NCBI RefSeq assembly: GCF_018362975.1
Contig: NZ_CP074371.1
Coordinates: 1,674,001-1,738,000, forward strand
DNA: 64,000 nucleotides
Direction: 5' to 3'
From: Nocardia tengchongensis
GTDB lineage: Bacteria; Actinomycetota; Actinomycetes; Mycobacteriales; Mycobacteriaceae
The notes below the pieces were generated by a model. It had not been told where the DNA came from, made no database searches, and saw only the letters and a list, made by a program, of their open reading frames with translations. The first letter of the stretch is position 1. Each line of letters begins with the position of its first letter. Below, piece after piece: positions 1 to 8,814 of this stretch. The position numbers were made by a program, and so were the translations under genes.

Positions 1-34
1 CGCACATGGACTTCGTCGGTTTCGGTGCCGGCGG

Positions 35-247
35 TCATCGCGCGGGCGCCCGGTGTGTGGCTGGTTGACCTTTCCTCGTGCGTGAGTTCCGGTTACCCTC
101 GCGTTCGAGGCGGGCGGTGATGGATTGCACCGTCGCCCCGTCAGCAGTGGAGGAATACCTGGTGGCCGCTAGGGCGCACGCCGCGAACCACATTGCCGCG
201 CCGCCGATTCCGGCTCCGAGTAGGAAGAAGAGAAGTTCGCCGGGCAT
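35..247 (-). CDS. small single-pass membrane protein, unknown function
   Basis: A 70-residue protein with one clear membrane segment at about residues 4-28 (LLFFLLGAGIGGAAMWFAAC) and a basic, Arg-rich tail, which suggests an N-out/C-in anchor with a cytoplasmic tail. I chose the ATG at 247 because AGAGG lies five bases upstream; a GTG at 253 has no usable ribosome binding site. A promoter-like pair lies about 45-70 bp upstream on the same strand. Gene reality rests on the membrane segment, the ribosome binding site and the promoter, not on a recognised family. The next gene is divergent. Function unknown. Confidence 0.5.
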   Translation of the reverse strand: MPGELLFFLLGAGIGGAAMWFAACALAATRYSSTADGATVQSITARLEREGNRNSRTRKGQPATHRAPAR

Positions 248-290
248 GACCACCTCTTGTCGTCCGTTTGGTTCGACGGGTCCTCTTCAA

Positions 291-319
291 ACGTTAAACA
301 CAGAAAAATTGCGGTGCAA
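291..319 (-). promoter_or_regulatory. sigma70-like promoter for the small membrane protein
   Basis: On the minus strand TTGCAC (319-314) and TAACGT (296-291) are separated by exactly 17 bp, in the only AT-rich stretch nearby. A short inverted repeat ATTGC-ggt-GCAAT (308-320) overlaps the -35 element and could be an operator. Inference from consensus spacing only. The rest of 248-493 shows nothing else I can name. Confidence 0.4.
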
Positions 320-528
320 TAAGAAAAATCCATGTTCCATACTGTGCGCCGTAAGCTCGCCCGGTCTGGAATCCTTGTCGGCAGATCCCCCCTTGGAAGG
401 AATGGGTGGAAGGAGAAGGGCATGGTAGACATCGGCGAAACAAGCGGGCGGTGACGGCCGGGAAAGCCGATCAGGCAGAAGGAGTTTGACCCGGTGGCCG
501 AAAGTACCCTTGGGCACGGGTAGCGGAG

Positions 529-1743
529 TTGCGCCGGCGGCGGGGACTATCGCAGAAAGAGTTGGGCGCGGCGATTCGGCGCTCGGAAAGCTGGGTGTCG
601 CAGGTCGAGCGAGACGTGCTGCCTGTTGAGCGACTGTCCGTTCTGCAAAGATTGGCGGACGTGCTCGGCGTGGCGGTACGCGATCTGCGTCCCGAAGCTG
701 CCGAACCGGTGGCCGCCGACCGCGGTGACGGGCATCGGCCCGGCTCTGCGGTTTTCGAGCAGCTGCGGCTGCTGCTCACCGGACATCCCGCACTGGACCA
801 GCTTTTCGGAGACGACACCGATCGCAATCTCGAGACGAGCACTGCGGTGGAGAAACTCCCGGAGCTGCAACAGCGGGTGGACCTGGCCTGGCAGCTGGCG
901 CACGAATCCCGGTTGGTCGAGGTGGGCGGCAGCCTGCTGGAACTGATTCCGGACCTCGAACACGCCGCGCGGGCGAACACCCCGCATCGGGCGGAGGTGC
1001 TGACCCAGCTCTCGCGCGCCTATCAAGTGGCCGCGACCGCGTTCACCCGTCAGGAAGAGGTCGACGCGGCGTGGGTCGCGGCCGATCGCGCATTGTCCGC
1101 GGCCGAGGAATCCGGTGACGCGCTCAGCGTCGTGGCCGGAACCTACCGCATGGCGCAGGCCTTCCTGCGCCTGCAACGACTGGAACAGGCCGAACAGGCG
1201 GCACGGGTGTCGGTGGCGGCGCTGGCCGCGCAGGCGGCGGCCGAGCATCCGCAGCCGGAAGTGCTGTCGCTCTACGGATCCCTGCAGCTCATGCTGGCGG
1301 TGATCGCGGCGACCGACGGGAATCGTACGGCGGCTCGCACCGGGCTGGCGGCGGCGCGCTCCGCCGCCGATCGGCTGGGCGAGGGCCGCAACGATTTCGA
1401 CACCGAGTTCGGTCCGACCGGGGTCGCCGTGCACGCGGTGGCCGTGGCCGTCGAATTGGGTGACGCCGGTGAGGCGCTCGATATCGCGCGCACCGTCGAC
1501 GCGTCGATCCTGTCGCCGGAACGCCAGGCCCGCTTCCTGGTCGATGTCGCTCGCGCGCACGCGCAGCGGCGGCAGGCGTCGGAGGCCTTGGAGGCGTTGC
1601 TCGATGCCGAGCGACTAACCCCCGAACTGGTGCACACCGATCACCGCGCCCGCGAAGTGGTGCGGGATCTGCTGCAGTTCGCCGGTCGCCGACCGGCAGA
1701 GGAATTACGGGAGCTGGCCGGGCGGGCCGCGGTCACCCCCTGA
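529..1743 (+). CDS. XRE-family regulator with C-terminal TPR-like domain; start probably frameshifted
   Basis: Cytoplasmic DNA-binding protein. The N-terminus has a Cro/C1 helix-turn-helix (GLSQKELG then SESWVSQVERD and LQRLADVLGV, about residues 5-50). The remaining 350 residues are Ala/Leu-rich helical repeats like the TPR region of actinobacterial XRE regulators that may sense a ligand or peptide. The open frame begins at a TTG (529) with no ribosome binding site. A GTG at 494 sits 9 bp after AGAAGGAG and encodes MAESTLGH, but reaches a stop at 521. One missing base near 517 would join it to VAELRRRRG, the normal N-terminus of this family. The target is not evident. Confidence 0.8.
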   Translation: MRRRRGLSQKELGAAIRRSESWVSQVERDVLPVERLSVLQRLADVLGVAVRDLRPEAAEPVAADRGDGHRPGSAVFEQLRLLLTGHPALDQLFGDDTDRNLETSTAVEKLPELQQRVDLAWQLAHESRLVEVGGSLLELIPDLEHAARANTPHRAEVLTQLSRAYQVAATAFTRQEEVDAAWVAADRALSAAEESGDALSVVAGTYRMAQAFLRLQRLEQAEQAARVSVAALAAQAAAEHPQPEVLSLYGSLQLMLAVIAATDGNRTAARTGLAAARSAADRLGEGRNDFDTEFGPTGVAVHAVAVAVELGDAGEALDIARTVDASILSPERQARFLVDVARAHAQRRQASEALEALLDAERLTPELVHTDHRAREVVRDLLQFAGRRPAEELRELAGRAAVTP

Positions 1744-1761
1744 CGGGGCTGTCGTCGGTGG

Positions 1762-3114
1762 TCAGCGCACACCCGGTGTGCGCGGGTCGGGGCCGACGCA
1801 TGCCACCAGCAGGCAGCCCGGGGGCGCGTCGCTGAAGGGTGGGGCGAGGGGAAGGTTCAAGCAGGACAGCGCGGTACAGCCGGGATAGGCGTCCGCGCCG
1901 ACGCCGAACACGGCCAGCGCGATATCGGTGTCGAAGTAGGAGCCGTAGTTCACCCCCAGCGGCGTCTCCACATAGGGACCCGGATCCGGGATGGGGTTGT
2001 CGCGGAATGCGGCCAGCAGGCGGCGGAAGAACTCGTGCGCCGGTTCGGCGCCGTACTGCAGCAGTCCGCCGGGACCCTGCGAACTGTGGACGCCGAAGAC
2101 GCCGGTCCACACCACCATGAGATCCAGGCTGGGCACCACGAACACGTGCTGCAGGCCGAATCCGGACATGGAATAGGTGTCGGCGGGCAGGAATTCGGGA
2201 TTTTCTGCGCAGCCGGGGCCGACCCAGAACAGGTAGCCGTAGCAAGAGTTGGTGTCCGACGGGGTGAGAGCCTGATCCAGGTAGGCCCCGGACACAATGG
2301 TGCGGCCGTTCCAGCGGCCGTGGCCGGCGACCAGCATGCCCAGTCGCGCCAGATCGGTGGGCGGGATGAACAGGTGCGCGTAGCCGTAGGTGTGGCCGGA
2401 CCGGTCCCGGGCCCAGTAGTAGTCGCCGCGTCGAATACCCAAGGGGTCGAACAGTTCCCGCTGCGCGAATTGCTGAAGAGGTTCGCCGGTCGCCAATTCG
2501 ATCACGTAGGACAGCAGGTCCACATTGCGCTGACTGTATTGGAAAGCGCTGCCCGGCGGGGTGTCGAACGGGACGCCCAGGGCCTGTACCGCGCTGAACG
2601 GGTCGATGGGGACGATGCCGGTGATGCCTTCGGTGGCGGCGCCGACGCGCAGTCCCGAAGTCTCCTGCAACAGATTTCGCACGGTGATGGCCCGATGCCC
2701 CTCGTCGCCCACCCCCGGCGGGAGGTAGCGGTCCAGGGTGGCGTCGATATCGAGTCGCCCTCGGTCCCAGGCGATTCCGGTGAGCAGCGAGACGACGCTC
2801 TTGGTGACGCTCCAGACATTCCACGGTACGGAATCGGTTTCGGTATTCGAGGGCCCGGCGCCGATCAGGCAATTGTGCCGGAAGACCTGGACGTTCAAGC
2901 GATTTCGGGAGGCGGCGAAATCCAGGGCGGCGGTCAGCAGGCCGGCATCGACCCCGGTGTCCTCGGGTGCGGCGCGTTCGAAGGCGCGGCCGGTGGGTGC
3001 GGCGCAGCCGACCGGCTCGGTCGCCGCGGTCGCGACGCCACCGCCGGTCAGTACGCTGCCCGTCATCAGCGCCGCCGCTATCGCGGCGGCCATCCCCCTG
3101 CGCATGCGCCGCAT
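1762..3114 (-). CDS. secreted serine hydrolase, beta-lactamase/PBP-like fold
   Basis: A 450-residue exported protein. From the ATG at 3114 it has a basic start (MRRMRRGM), a hydrophobic core and an AxA-type cleavage site near residue 31. The class C beta-lactamase/esterase signature is present: S102-x-x-K105 in WSVTKS, and a YSQ motif at about 193. Family members hydrolyse esters or amides, or modify peptidoglycan; substrate cannot be read from sequence. The C-terminus carries several cysteines (YPGCTALSC, GCLLVACVG) that may form disulfides outside the cell. The reading frame continues 37 codons upstream, but those residues do not look like a signal peptide. It is divergent from the AAA+ operon and convergent with the XRE gene. 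Confidence 0.8.
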   Translation of the reverse strand: MRRMRRGMAAAIAAALMTGSVLTGGGVATAATEPVGCAAPTGRAFERAAPEDTGVDAGLLTAALDFAASRNRLNVQVFRHNCLIGAGPSNTETDSVPWNVWSVTKSVVSLLTGIAWDRGRLDIDATLDRYLPPGVGDEGHRAITVRNLLQETSGLRVGAATEGITGIVPIDPFSAVQALGVPFDTPPGSAFQYSQRNVDLLSYVIELATGEPLQQFAQRELFDPLGIRRGDYYWARDRSGHTYGYAHLFIPPTDLARLGMLVAGHGRWNGRTIVSGAYLDQALTPSDTNSCYGYLFWVGPGCAENPEFLPADTYSMSGFGLQHVFVVPSLDLMVVWTGVFGVHSSQGPGGLLQYGAEPAHEFFRRLLAAFRDNPIPDPGPYVETPLGVNYGSYFDTDIALAVFGVGADAYPGCTALSCLNLPLAPPFSDAPPGCLLVACVGPDPRTPGVR

Positions 3115-3363
3115 GGGGTTCAGGCTATCCCGGAAAGTTGAAGCCGACGCCCAACAAGCGCCTCTCGGCGAGTGGTCGCTCGTAGCGACGAAGGGTGCGG
3201 CCCGGGGCTGTTCCGACGCCGGCAATGGTGATCAACCGGGGGCCCGCCGGATCTATTCCGGCTCCGGCATTGTGATCTGGGTGACGGCGGCTCGATGGTG
3301 TCGGGTGTCACCCGGAGCGTTTAGCATTCGGCGAAGAAGACTCGCGTATCTCTTGGGGGAGCT

Positions 3364-4632
3364 GTGACCGACGATCCGGTGATCGCCAATCTGCTGACCG
3401 TGCTCGACGCCAATCCCGAGCTGTTGCCGGTGCGGATCAGCGTGATCGAACTGCTGGCCGCCCGCGGGCAGTATGCCGAGGCGCTGTCGCAGTGCGCGAC
3501 GGCGCTGGCGCAGGATCCGGTGAATGCCCAGGTGACTGCGCTGTTGCAGCGGTGCACGGCGGCGCTGGCGGGTGCCGGCTCCGGGGAATCGGCCACGGCC
3601 GCACCGGCTTCCGTGGCCGCACCGGCCGCATCCGATTCGGGTTTCCGCGACGCCTCCGGTTATGACTGGGACGCCGCGGAGGAGCAGGTGGGCGACATCA
3701 TCCAGCCCGCGTTCGTGAACGAGCAGCCCGAACCGTACGCCGAGGGCGATGTCGGCCTGTTCGAGCGCCCCAAGCTGACCCTCGCCGATGTCGGTGGCAT
3801 GGAGCAGGTCAAGCAGCAGCTGGAGTTGTCGCTGCTGGGCCCGGTGCGAAATCCGGAACTGGCCAAGGCCTTCGGCACCAGCGCGCGCGGCGGCCTGCTG
3901 CTGTACGGCCCGCCCGGCTGCGGCAAGACGTTCGTGGCGTCGGCGATCGCGGGCGAGCTGGGCGCGAACTTCTACGCCATCGAGATCGCCGACATCCTGA
4001 ACTGGTACACCGGCCGCAGCGAGCACAACCTCAAGCAGGTCTTCCGCACCGCGCGCCGCAAGGCTCCCTGTGTCTTGTTCTTCGACGAGATCGACGCCCT
4101 CGGCCACAAGCGCAGCCACCTGTCCGGCTCCAGTTCCCTGCGTTCCACCGTCAATCAGCTGCTCACCGAGATGGATTCGATGACCAGCGACAACGAGGGC
4201 GTCTACATCATCGGCGCCACCAACCACCCCTGGGACGTCGACGTGGCCCTGCGCCGTCCCGGCCGCTTCGACCGCATGGTCCTGGTCGCCCTCCCCGACC
4301 TCGAGGCCCGCGTCTCGATCCTGCGCCACCACCTGAAGGACCGCCCGATCGAGGGCATCGACCTCAACGCGATCGCCGCCCGCACCGAGCACTACTCGGG
4401 CGCCGACCTGGCCCAAATCTGCAAATCCGCAACCCAACTCGCCATGGCCGACTCCATCCGCACCGGCACAGTCCGCCCGGTCCGCATGGACGACATCGCC
4501 GCCGCCCTGACCCAAACCCGCCCCAGCACCGGCGCCTGGTTCGAATCCGCGCGCAACGTGGTCGAATTCGCCAACAACGACGGCAGCTACGACGAACTCG
4601 CCGCCTACATGCGCGCCCGGAACGGGCGGTGA
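3364..4632 (+). CDS. AAA+ ATPase (CDC48/katanin class) with N-terminal TPR-like region
   Basis: A 422-residue ATPase. Residues 1-70 form helical TPR-like repeats, followed by an Ala/Ser linker. The AAA module has Walker A GPPGCGKT (182-189), Walker B LFFDEID (238-244), sensor-1 Asn in GATNHP, and paired arginine fingers in RRPGRFDR. One AAA domain is present, as in katanin/Vps4-type hexamers that remodel proteins. The GTG start has GGGGGAG just upstream. The stop overlaps the next gene's GTG by four bases (GTGA), so the first TPR protein is translationally coupled. It likely acts with the two TPR proteins at the inner face of the membrane. The substrate is unknown. It is not EccA: there is no long TPR domain and no ESX genes nearby. 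Confidence 0.85.
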   Translation: MTDDPVIANLLTVLDANPELLPVRISVIELLAARGQYAEALSQCATALAQDPVNAQVTALLQRCTAALAGAGSGESATAAPASVAAPAASDSGFRDASGYDWDAAEEQVGDIIQPAFVNEQPEPYAEGDVGLFERPKLTLADVGGMEQVKQQLELSLLGPVRNPELAKAFGTSARGGLLLYGPPGCGKTFVASAIAGELGANFYAIEIADILNWYTGRSEHNLKQVFRTARRKAPCVLFFDEIDALGHKRSHLSGSSSLRSTVNQLLTEMDSMTSDNEGVYIIGATNHPWDVDVALRRPGRFDRMVLVALPDLEARVSILRHHLKDRPIEGIDLNAIAARTEHYSGADLAQICKSATQLAMADSIRTGTVRPVRMDDIAAALTQTRPSTGAWFESARNVVEFANNDGSYDELAAYMRARNGR

Positions 4633-6161
4633 CCGAGCCGGACCCGCAGCCTGACGCCGCGCTGCGGCAGCAACTCGGGGCGCTGAAGAAATTGGAACAG
4701 GCGGTATTGCTGGCCCACCTGGGTCGCAGGGAAGCCGCCCGTGATCTGGCCGCAGCGGTGGTGGCCGCCGAGCCCGAGAATTCGGTGGCGCTGACCACCT
4801 TGGCATACATGTCGCTCACTTGCGGTGACGAGACGCGTGCCTTCGAGTGCGCCACAGCGGCTCTGGCGCTGGACTCAGCACACGGCCTCGCTTGGATCGT
4901 GCGGTCCTCGGCGGCGCTGCGGCTCGGCTTCGCCGCGTCGGAGGACTCCGCTGAACGCCGGGACCGGTTCGAACAAGCCCTGTCGGCTGCCCGTCGCGCG
5001 CAGGAGGTAGAACCCCGAAATCCGGAGAGCCACATGGCCTTCGCAAAGGCGATTTGTGGGTCGGATCCGCACGCCGCGTTGGCTGCGCTACACCGGGTCC
5101 TCGAACTCGACCCGGAGAATATCGAGGTCCACCGGTTGCGCGCGGGGATCTTCCTGGAGGCGCTGCCGAATCGGGAGCTGGCCGTCGAGGAGCTACACGA
5201 GTTGCTGCGGCTCGCACCCGAGGACGCGCAGGCAATGCACCTGCTGGGCCGGATCGCCGCCGCGGCGGGCGACCTGGACACCGCGGCCGATCGCATGCGG
5301 CAGGCCGCGCGGTCGGATCCCTTGAAGGCGGACTTGATTCGCGGCGATCTCGAACGGGTGCTCGCCGAACAACGCGAGCGGGCGGCAGCGGCAGCCGTAC
5401 CGCAGTCGTCCGGACCAGCTCAGCCGCAAGGAGTTCCGTCACCCGAGGGGGCGGGTGATCCGGAGGTGCTGGCGGACCTGCGGCGCTGCGATGCCGAACG
5501 GTGGCGCAGCATTGAGCCGGCCGATGTGGAGCGGGCCATGGCCCGACTGGCGCAGCTGCGGCAGACCAATCCCGACGACATCGGCATTCTGTACGAATCC
5601 GCGCTCGCTGATTGGCTGTGCGGACGGTGGCGGACCGCGATCACACGGTTGCGCCGGGTCGTGCGGCTGGATCCGGAACGGGCCGCGCAGGTCGAGGCAC
5701 AGATCGCCGCGATCGAGGCGGCGGAGCGGCAGGCCATCGAGACGCGGGCTGCCCAACGCGAGAAGAAGGCTCGTCGCGAGCGGCAGCAGGCCGAGAGCGA
5801 TCTCGAACTCGCGGCGGAACAGTCGATCGCGCGACGCGCGGCGCGGGCGCGGGCGCGCGGGTCTGGCAGCGCGAAGGCGAATGCCGCGGAACTGGATGCC
5901 GCGGTGCGGGTGCGGCGGCCCGGGCCGTTCACCCGCCCGCAGTACTGGCTCGTCGTTTTTTCCGCTGCTGATACTTCTGCGACTGATGCTGCACAGCTGC
6001 GCCGCCGACAGCAGCCACAGTGGGTCGGATCGGCCGGTGACCACGCCGCCCGCGCCGCTGTACGACCCGTACACGCCGTTCCCGCCGCTCACGGGTATCC
6101 CGCCGCGATGATTCGGATCGGACTGGGCCGCAACGTGTTCGGATGGTCGGTGGGGCGATGA
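4629..6161 (+). CDS. TPR-repeat membrane protein 1, coupled to AAA+ ATPase; C-terminus frameshifted
   Basis: The N-terminal 230 residues are tandem TPRs. An Ala/Pro linker follows, then two more repeats and a charged Arg/Glu coiled coil (about 360-420). After WLVV the literal frame turns into Arg-rich nonsense ending at 6161. The neighbouring frame, entered by removing one T from the T6 run ending near 5961, reads a membrane helix (PLLILLRLMLHSC) and a Pro-rich tail ending in PPLTGIPPR at 6111. That matches the next gene's architecture (TPR, membrane helix, Pro-rich tail). I therefore take the natural end as 6111. It starts at GTG 4629, overlapping the ATPase stop. It is a probable adaptor or scaffold; function unproven. 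Confidence 0.8.
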   Translation: MTEPDPQPDAALRQQLGALKKLEQAVLLAHLGRREAARDLAAAVVAAEPENSVALTTLAYMSLTCGDETRAFECATAALALDSAHGLAWIVRSSAALRLGFAASEDSAERRDRFEQALSAARRAQEVEPRNPESHMAFAKAICGSDPHAALAALHRVLELDPENIEVHRLRAGIFLEALPNRELAVEELHELLRLAPEDAQAMHLLGRIAAAAGDLDTAADRMRQAARSDPLKADLIRGDLERVLAEQRERAAAAAVPQSSGPAQPQGVPSPEGAGDPEVLADLRRCDAERWRSIEPADVERAMARLAQLRQTNPDDIGILYESALADWLCGRWRTAITRLRRVVRLDPERAAQVEAQIAAIEAAERQAIETRAAQREKKARRERQQAESDLELAAEQSIARRAARARARGSGSAKANAAELDAAVRVRRPGPFTRPQYWLVVFSAADTSATDAAQLRRRQQPQWVGSAGDHAARAAVRPVHAVPAAHGYPAAMIRIGLGRNVFGWSVGR

Positions 6162-7231
6162 GCGAGAAGATCGAGAAGGCGCGGGTGCTGGCGGATCTCG
6201 GGCGGTACGACGGGGCTCGGGAGATGTTGGGGGAGGTACTGGCCAGTGAGCCGGAGCATCCGGTGGCGTTGGCGGAGATGGCCAGTCTGGCTTATCGGGA
6301 GGGGGAGTACGGGCGGGCGCTGGAGTTCGCGGGGGCCGCGCTGCGGGTGTCGCCGGATGAGGTGTTCGTGTGGCGGGTGCGGGCGCTGGCGGAGTTGCAG
6401 GCGGCTCGGGGGCTGAGTGGGGACGCGGCGGTCGAGGGGCGGGGGCGGGCGGTCGCGGCGGCTCGGCGGGCGGTCGAGTTGGAGCCGGAGGATGCGGATA
6501 ATCTGCGGATTCTGGCTGCTACGCAACGGGATACCGATCCGGCGGCGGCGCTGGCGAATCTGGATCTGGCGCTGGAGCTGGATCCGGACGATACGCACGC
6601 GCATCTGCTGCGCGGATTGACGTTGCGGCGCAATGTGCACGGACCGGAGGCGCTGGCACAGGCCGAGGATGCCTTCCGGGAGGTGCTGCGGCTGGAGCCG
6701 GAGAACGCCGAGGCGCTCTACGAGCTCGCGGGCATCGCCCTGGATCGGGGCGATCGGGAAGCGGGCGCGGAGCAATTGCGGCGGGTGGCGCAATTGGATC
6801 CGGACTACGGGGACGCCGTGCGTGAACAGCTGGCCTGGCTGGCCGAGCAGGATGCCCTGCGCGCGCGGGCCGCGCAGCAGGCGACCGCCGTGGGAGGCGC
6901 CGCCAACCCCTATGTCAAGCGGAAAGTCGTTGCGCCGGTGCCTGTTCCGGTGCCCAGCTCCGGCGGAGGCAGCCGCTTCGGCCGGTGGATAGCCGCGATC
7001 GTGGTGCTGGCGGTGATTCGCCTGGGGGTCGCCGCCATGGGCGCGGACCACGATTCCGCGCCGGCCACGACGCATCACACGCCGCCGCTCTACACCGCGC
7101 CGCCGACGTTCACTTCCTACCTGCGGCAATACCCGCTCACGGTCCCCCCGATGCCCAGTTGGCTCGAGCACCCGCCCACCTACATCCCGCCGCCGAACTT
7201 CCCGACCTATCGCCCGCCGGCTCCGCGTTAG
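6158..7231 (+). CDS. TPR-repeat membrane protein 2
   Basis: A 357-residue protein with about seven TPR units (residues 1-240), a Val/Pro linker, one membrane segment at about 285-305 (WIAAIVVLAVIRLGVAAMG), and a His/Pro/Tyr-rich tail ending PTYRPPAPR. A GTGGGG ribosome binding site precedes the ATG at 6158. Third gene of the AAA+/TPR/TPR operon and a probable paralogue of the preceding TPR protein. TPR domains should face the cytosol and the short Pro-rich tail the outside. G-ending codons dominate here more than in the neighbours (runs of GCGGGGGC), although the product is sound. I do not recognise a named family beyond TPR. Confidence 0.82.
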   Translation: MSEKIEKARVLADLGRYDGAREMLGEVLASEPEHPVALAEMASLAYREGEYGRALEFAGAALRVSPDEVFVWRVRALAELQAARGLSGDAAVEGRGRAVAAARRAVELEPEDADNLRILAATQRDTDPAAALANLDLALELDPDDTHAHLLRGLTLRRNVHGPEALAQAEDAFREVLRLEPENAEALYELAGIALDRGDREAGAEQLRRVAQLDPDYGDAVREQLAWLAEQDALRARAAQQATAVGGAANPYVKRKVVAPVPVPVPSSGGGSRFGRWIAAIVVLAVIRLGVAAMGADHDSAPATTHHTPPLYTAPPTFTSYLRQYPLTVPPMPSWLEHPPTYIPPPNFPTYRPPAPR

Positions 7232-7265
7232 GGCCCGGGTTGTATACACCTTTGTTTACTCAGCG

Positions 7266-7306
7266 CCTGCTCAGTTTTCTTGACTAGTTCCAGAAAACTG
7301 GGCAGG
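7266..7306. promoter_or_regulatory. long dyad over the catalase leader
   Basis: Arms CCTGCTCAGTTTTCT (7266-7280) and AGAAAACTGGGCAGG (7292-7306) match at 14 of 15 positions around an 11-base spacer. The right arm holds the only ribosome-binding-site candidate for katA (GGGCAGG) and ends nine bases before its ATG. It could be an operator for a redox repressor or an RNA hairpin that hides the ribosome binding site. No T-tract follows, so a terminator for the TPR operon is less likely. Confidence 0.6.
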
Positions 7307-7315
7307 CTCGGATTC

Positions 7316-8770
7316 ATGACCAAGGCGACGACCACCAATTCCGGCGCCCCGGTGCCCAGCGACAACGAATCGCTCACCGCGGGCGCCCAGGGCCCGATCC
7401 TGCTGCACGATCACTACCTGATCGAGAAGCTCGCGCACTTCAACCGGGAGCGGGTCCCGGAGCGGGTGGTGCACGCGAAGGGCACCGGCGCGTTCGGTGA
7501 GCTGGTGGTGACCGGGGATGTGAGCCGATACACCAAGGCGGCGCTGTTCCAGCCGGGCACGCGGACCGAGTCGCTGGTGCGGTTCTCGACCGTCGCCGGC
7601 GAGCAGGGCAGCCCGGACACCTGGCGTGACCCGCGCGGATTCGCGGTGAAGTTCTACACCACCGAGGGCAACTACGACATCGTCGGCAACAACACCCCGG
7701 TGTTCTTCATCAAGGACCCGATCAAGTTCCCCGACTTCATCCACTCGCAGAAGCGGCTGCCGGGTTCGGGCCTGCGCGACGCGACCATGCAGTGGGACTT
7801 CTGGACCCTGCGGCCCGAGACCGCGCACCAGGTGACCTGGCTGATGGGCGACCGCGGCATCCCGGCCACCCTGCGCCACATGGACGGCTTCGGCTCGCAC
7901 ACCTACCAGTGGATCAACGAGGCGGGCGAACGCTTCTGGGTGAAGTACCACTTCAAGACCGATCAGGGCATCAAGACCCTGACCCAGGCCGAGGCCGACG
8001 AGCTGGCCGGTAAGGACGCCGACTACCACCGTCGCGACCTGTACGAGGCCATCGAGCGCGGCGACCACCCGAGCTGGACGCTGAAGGTCCAGATCATGCC
8101 GGTCGCCGAGGCCGACAACTACCGCTTCAACCCCTTCGATCTGACCAAGGTCTGGTCGCAGCAGGACTACCCGCTCATCGAGGTCGGCCGCTGGACCTTG
8201 AACCGTAACCCCGCGAACTTCTTCGTGGACATCGAGCAGGCCGCCTTCGCGCCCTCGAATGTGGTTCCCGGCATTGCCTTCTCGCCCGACAAGATGCTGC
8301 TGGGCCGCGTCTTCGCCTACGCCGACGCGCACCGCTACCGGATCGGCGCCAACCATGCGCAGCTGCCGCCGAACCGCGCCAAGGCCGCGCCGGTGAACTC
8401 CTACTCGCAGGACGGCGCCATGCGCTCGGGCCACAATGCCGCGAGTGTCCCGGTGTACGCGCCCAACTCGTTCGGTGGTCCGCACGCCGACCCGGCCCGC
8501 GCCATCGACGACGGTGCGTGGGCGTTCGACCCCACCATGATCCGCGCCGGATACGTCACCCACCGCGAGGACAACGACTTCGCGCAGGCGGGCACCCTGG
8601 TCCGTGAGGTCATGGACGACGACCAGCGGGATCGCCTGGTGGGCAACGTGGCCGGGCACATCCTGGGCGGCGTGCGCGAACCCGTGCTGAGCCGCGTCTT
8701 CGACTACTGGAAGAGCGTCGACGCCGAACTCGGCAAGCGCATCGAAGTGGCGGTCCGCGAGCAGCTCTGA
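7316..8770 (+). CDS. katA: monofunctional haem catalase, small-subunit type
   Basis: Converts hydrogen peroxide to water and oxygen in the cytoplasm. At 484 residues it fits the clade 3 small-subunit, NADPH-binding catalases. Visible signatures: catalytic His53 in [11 protein letters not shown], the Asn of GNNTPVFF (about 125), and the proximal Tyr in [14 protein letters not shown]. The downstream PVNSYSQDG and NSFGGP stretches are also typical. The ATG at 7316 aligns with family N-termini (residues upstream in this frame are from the dyad). It is transcribed alone between the dyad and a strong terminator. The dyad is the likely control point, but no fur/oxyR/perR-type gene is adjacent. Confidence 0.95.
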   Translation: MTKATTTNSGAPVPSDNESLTAGAQGPILLHDHYLIEKLAHFNRERVPERVVHAKGTGAFGELVVTGDVSRYTKAALFQPGTRTESLVRFSTVAGEQGSPDTWRDPRGFAVKFYTTEGNYDIVGNNTPVFFIKDPIKFPDFIHSQKRLPGSGLRDATMQWDFWTLRPETAHQVTWLMGDRGIPATLRHMDGFGSHTYQWINEAGERFWVKYHFKTDQGIKTLTQAEADELAGKDADYHRRDLYEAIERGDHPSWTLKVQIMPVAEADNYRFNPFDLTKVWSQQDYPLIEVGRWTLNRNPANFFVDIEQAAFAPSNVVPGIAFSPDKMLLGRVFAYADAHRYRIGANHAQLPPNRAKAAPVNSYSQDGAMRSGHNAASVPVYAPNSFGGPHADPARAIDDGAWAFDPTMIRAGYVTHREDNDFAQAGTLVREVMDDDQRDRLVGNVAGHILGGVREPVLSRVFDYWKSVDAELGKRIEVAVREQL

Positions 8771-8780
8771 CCGACTCTCG

Positions 8781-8814
8781 AGGCCCGCGTCGCCCTGGGC
8801 GGCGCGGGCCTTTT
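8781..8814 (+). terminator. intrinsic terminator after katA
   Basis: AGGCCCGCGTCGCC (8781-8794) pairs with GGCGGCGCGGGCCT (8798-8811) over a CTG loop, with one G-T wobble, followed by TTTT. It reaches the stop of the convergent TetR gene. Confidence 0.85.

Noticed and set aside
7266..7306. Terminator of the TPR operon
   Set aside because: The loop is long (11 bases), there is no T-tract, and it abuts the katA start codon; a regulatory role fits better.
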